Position numbers and translations under genes: made by a program. From Staphylococcus sp. MI 10-1553 (GTDB lineage Bacteria > Bacillota > Bacilli > Staphylococcales > Staphylococcaceae), in assembly GCF_010365305.1 (NCBI RefSeq), contig NZ_CP048279.1, positions 434,001 through 498,000 on the forward strand: 64,000 nt of DNA, read 5' to 3'. Position 1 is the stretch's first letter. The number at the start of each line of letters is the position of its first letter. Positions 63,830 to 64,000 of this stretch are shown in pieces. The notes under the pieces are model-generated. The model was not told the origin of the DNA. It saw nothing but the letters and a program-made list of their open reading frames with translations, and searched no databases.

Positions 63830-64000
63830 ATGAAGAATGCTACCAAACTTTTTCTGACGGATATTAAAAAAATTGCTAAAACACCTGGAGCGATGGTACT
63901 GATTTTAGGATTAGCGATACTGCCTTCTTTTTATGCGTGGTTCAACCTCGAAGCAACTTGGGATCCGTACTCGAACACAGACGGCATTAAAATTGCAGTA
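63830..64000 (+). CDS. YhgE/Pip-domain membrane protein (3' cut by window edge)
   Basis: Only the first 57 codons are inside the window. MKNATKLFLTDIKKIAKTPG followed by a helix and FYAWFNLEATWDPYSNT is the standard start of YhgE/Pip proteins, large ABC-2-like membrane proteins linked to phage infection and to type VII secretion. TTGAGGTG precedes the ATG. Confidence 0.85.
   Translation, partial: MKNATKLFLTDIKKIAKTPGAMVLILGLAILPSFYAWFNLEATWDPYSNTDGIKIAV

Overview
The window is a chromosomal segment of a Staphylococcus. The evidence is a set of staphylococcal markers: a CudC-BetB-BetA choline-to-glycine-betaine block, an IsdI-type haem monooxygenase behind a textbook Fur box, an LPXTG wall protein of SasF type, a GH73+CHAP autolysin and a single split his operon (hisZGDCBHAF-IE). 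Codon use and several dispersed repeats suggest a species outside S. aureus, perhaps the S. intermedius group; that species call is inference. No rRNA, tRNA or CRISPR array was seen.

Layout. 1-10.2 kb: end of a Ni/Co transporter, MFS exporter with divergent XRE-cupin regulator, frameshifted type I signal peptidase, small membrane proteins, CPBP protease, alkaline phosphatase, and a NUDIX plus PLD-helicase pair. 10.3-18.8 kb: Mn transporter with a probable MntR operator, BCCT transporter, a candidate type I toxin-antitoxin locus, then cudC and betBA. 19-34.6 kb: ornithine carbamoyltransferase, his operon, deoC-deoB, decayed lrgAB, dhaKLM, PhnA-like protein and an aldehyde dehydrogenase. 34.7-51.7 kb: an AT-rich accessory island. 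51.7-64 kb: return to backbone with isdI, an IS200/IS605 element, alpha/beta hydrolase, MerR regulator, fructose-family PTS, SasF-like wall protein, autolysin and the start of a YhgE/Pip membrane protein.

The most interesting part is 36.2-44.5 kb. A strong promoter precedes an unannotated 53-residue peptide gene (36338..36499). The last 20 residues of the peptide alternate strictly between Ser/Thr (every even position 34-52) and a large hydrophobic residue (every odd position 35-53: I,L,V,Y,Y,I,W,I,W,V), with no Cys in that part. Downstream in the same direction lie a beta-lactamase-fold serine hydrolase, an APH-like kinase, a HopA1-like lyase (kinase and lyase together are the dehydration pair of class V lanthipeptides), a PLDc_N membrane peptide, two ABC transporters and a medium-chain reductase resembling LanJ enzymes that turn dehydro-residues into D-Ala/D-Abu. 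Read together, the locus could make a linear ribosomal peptide of alternating L-hydrophobic and D-Ala/D-Abu residues, i.e. a ribosomal analogue of the gramicidin/polytheonamide beta-helix channel design. This is inference from gene content and the precursor pattern, but every part of the cluster fits it.

The cluster ends in a perfect hairpin terminator. Directly behind it starts a group II intron that has since been broken by IS1182-, IS110- and IS21-family elements and has lost its reverse-transcriptase core. The other side of the island carries a decayed IS21 istB remnant and a truncated DUF1828 gene, which fits acquisition by horizontal transfer.
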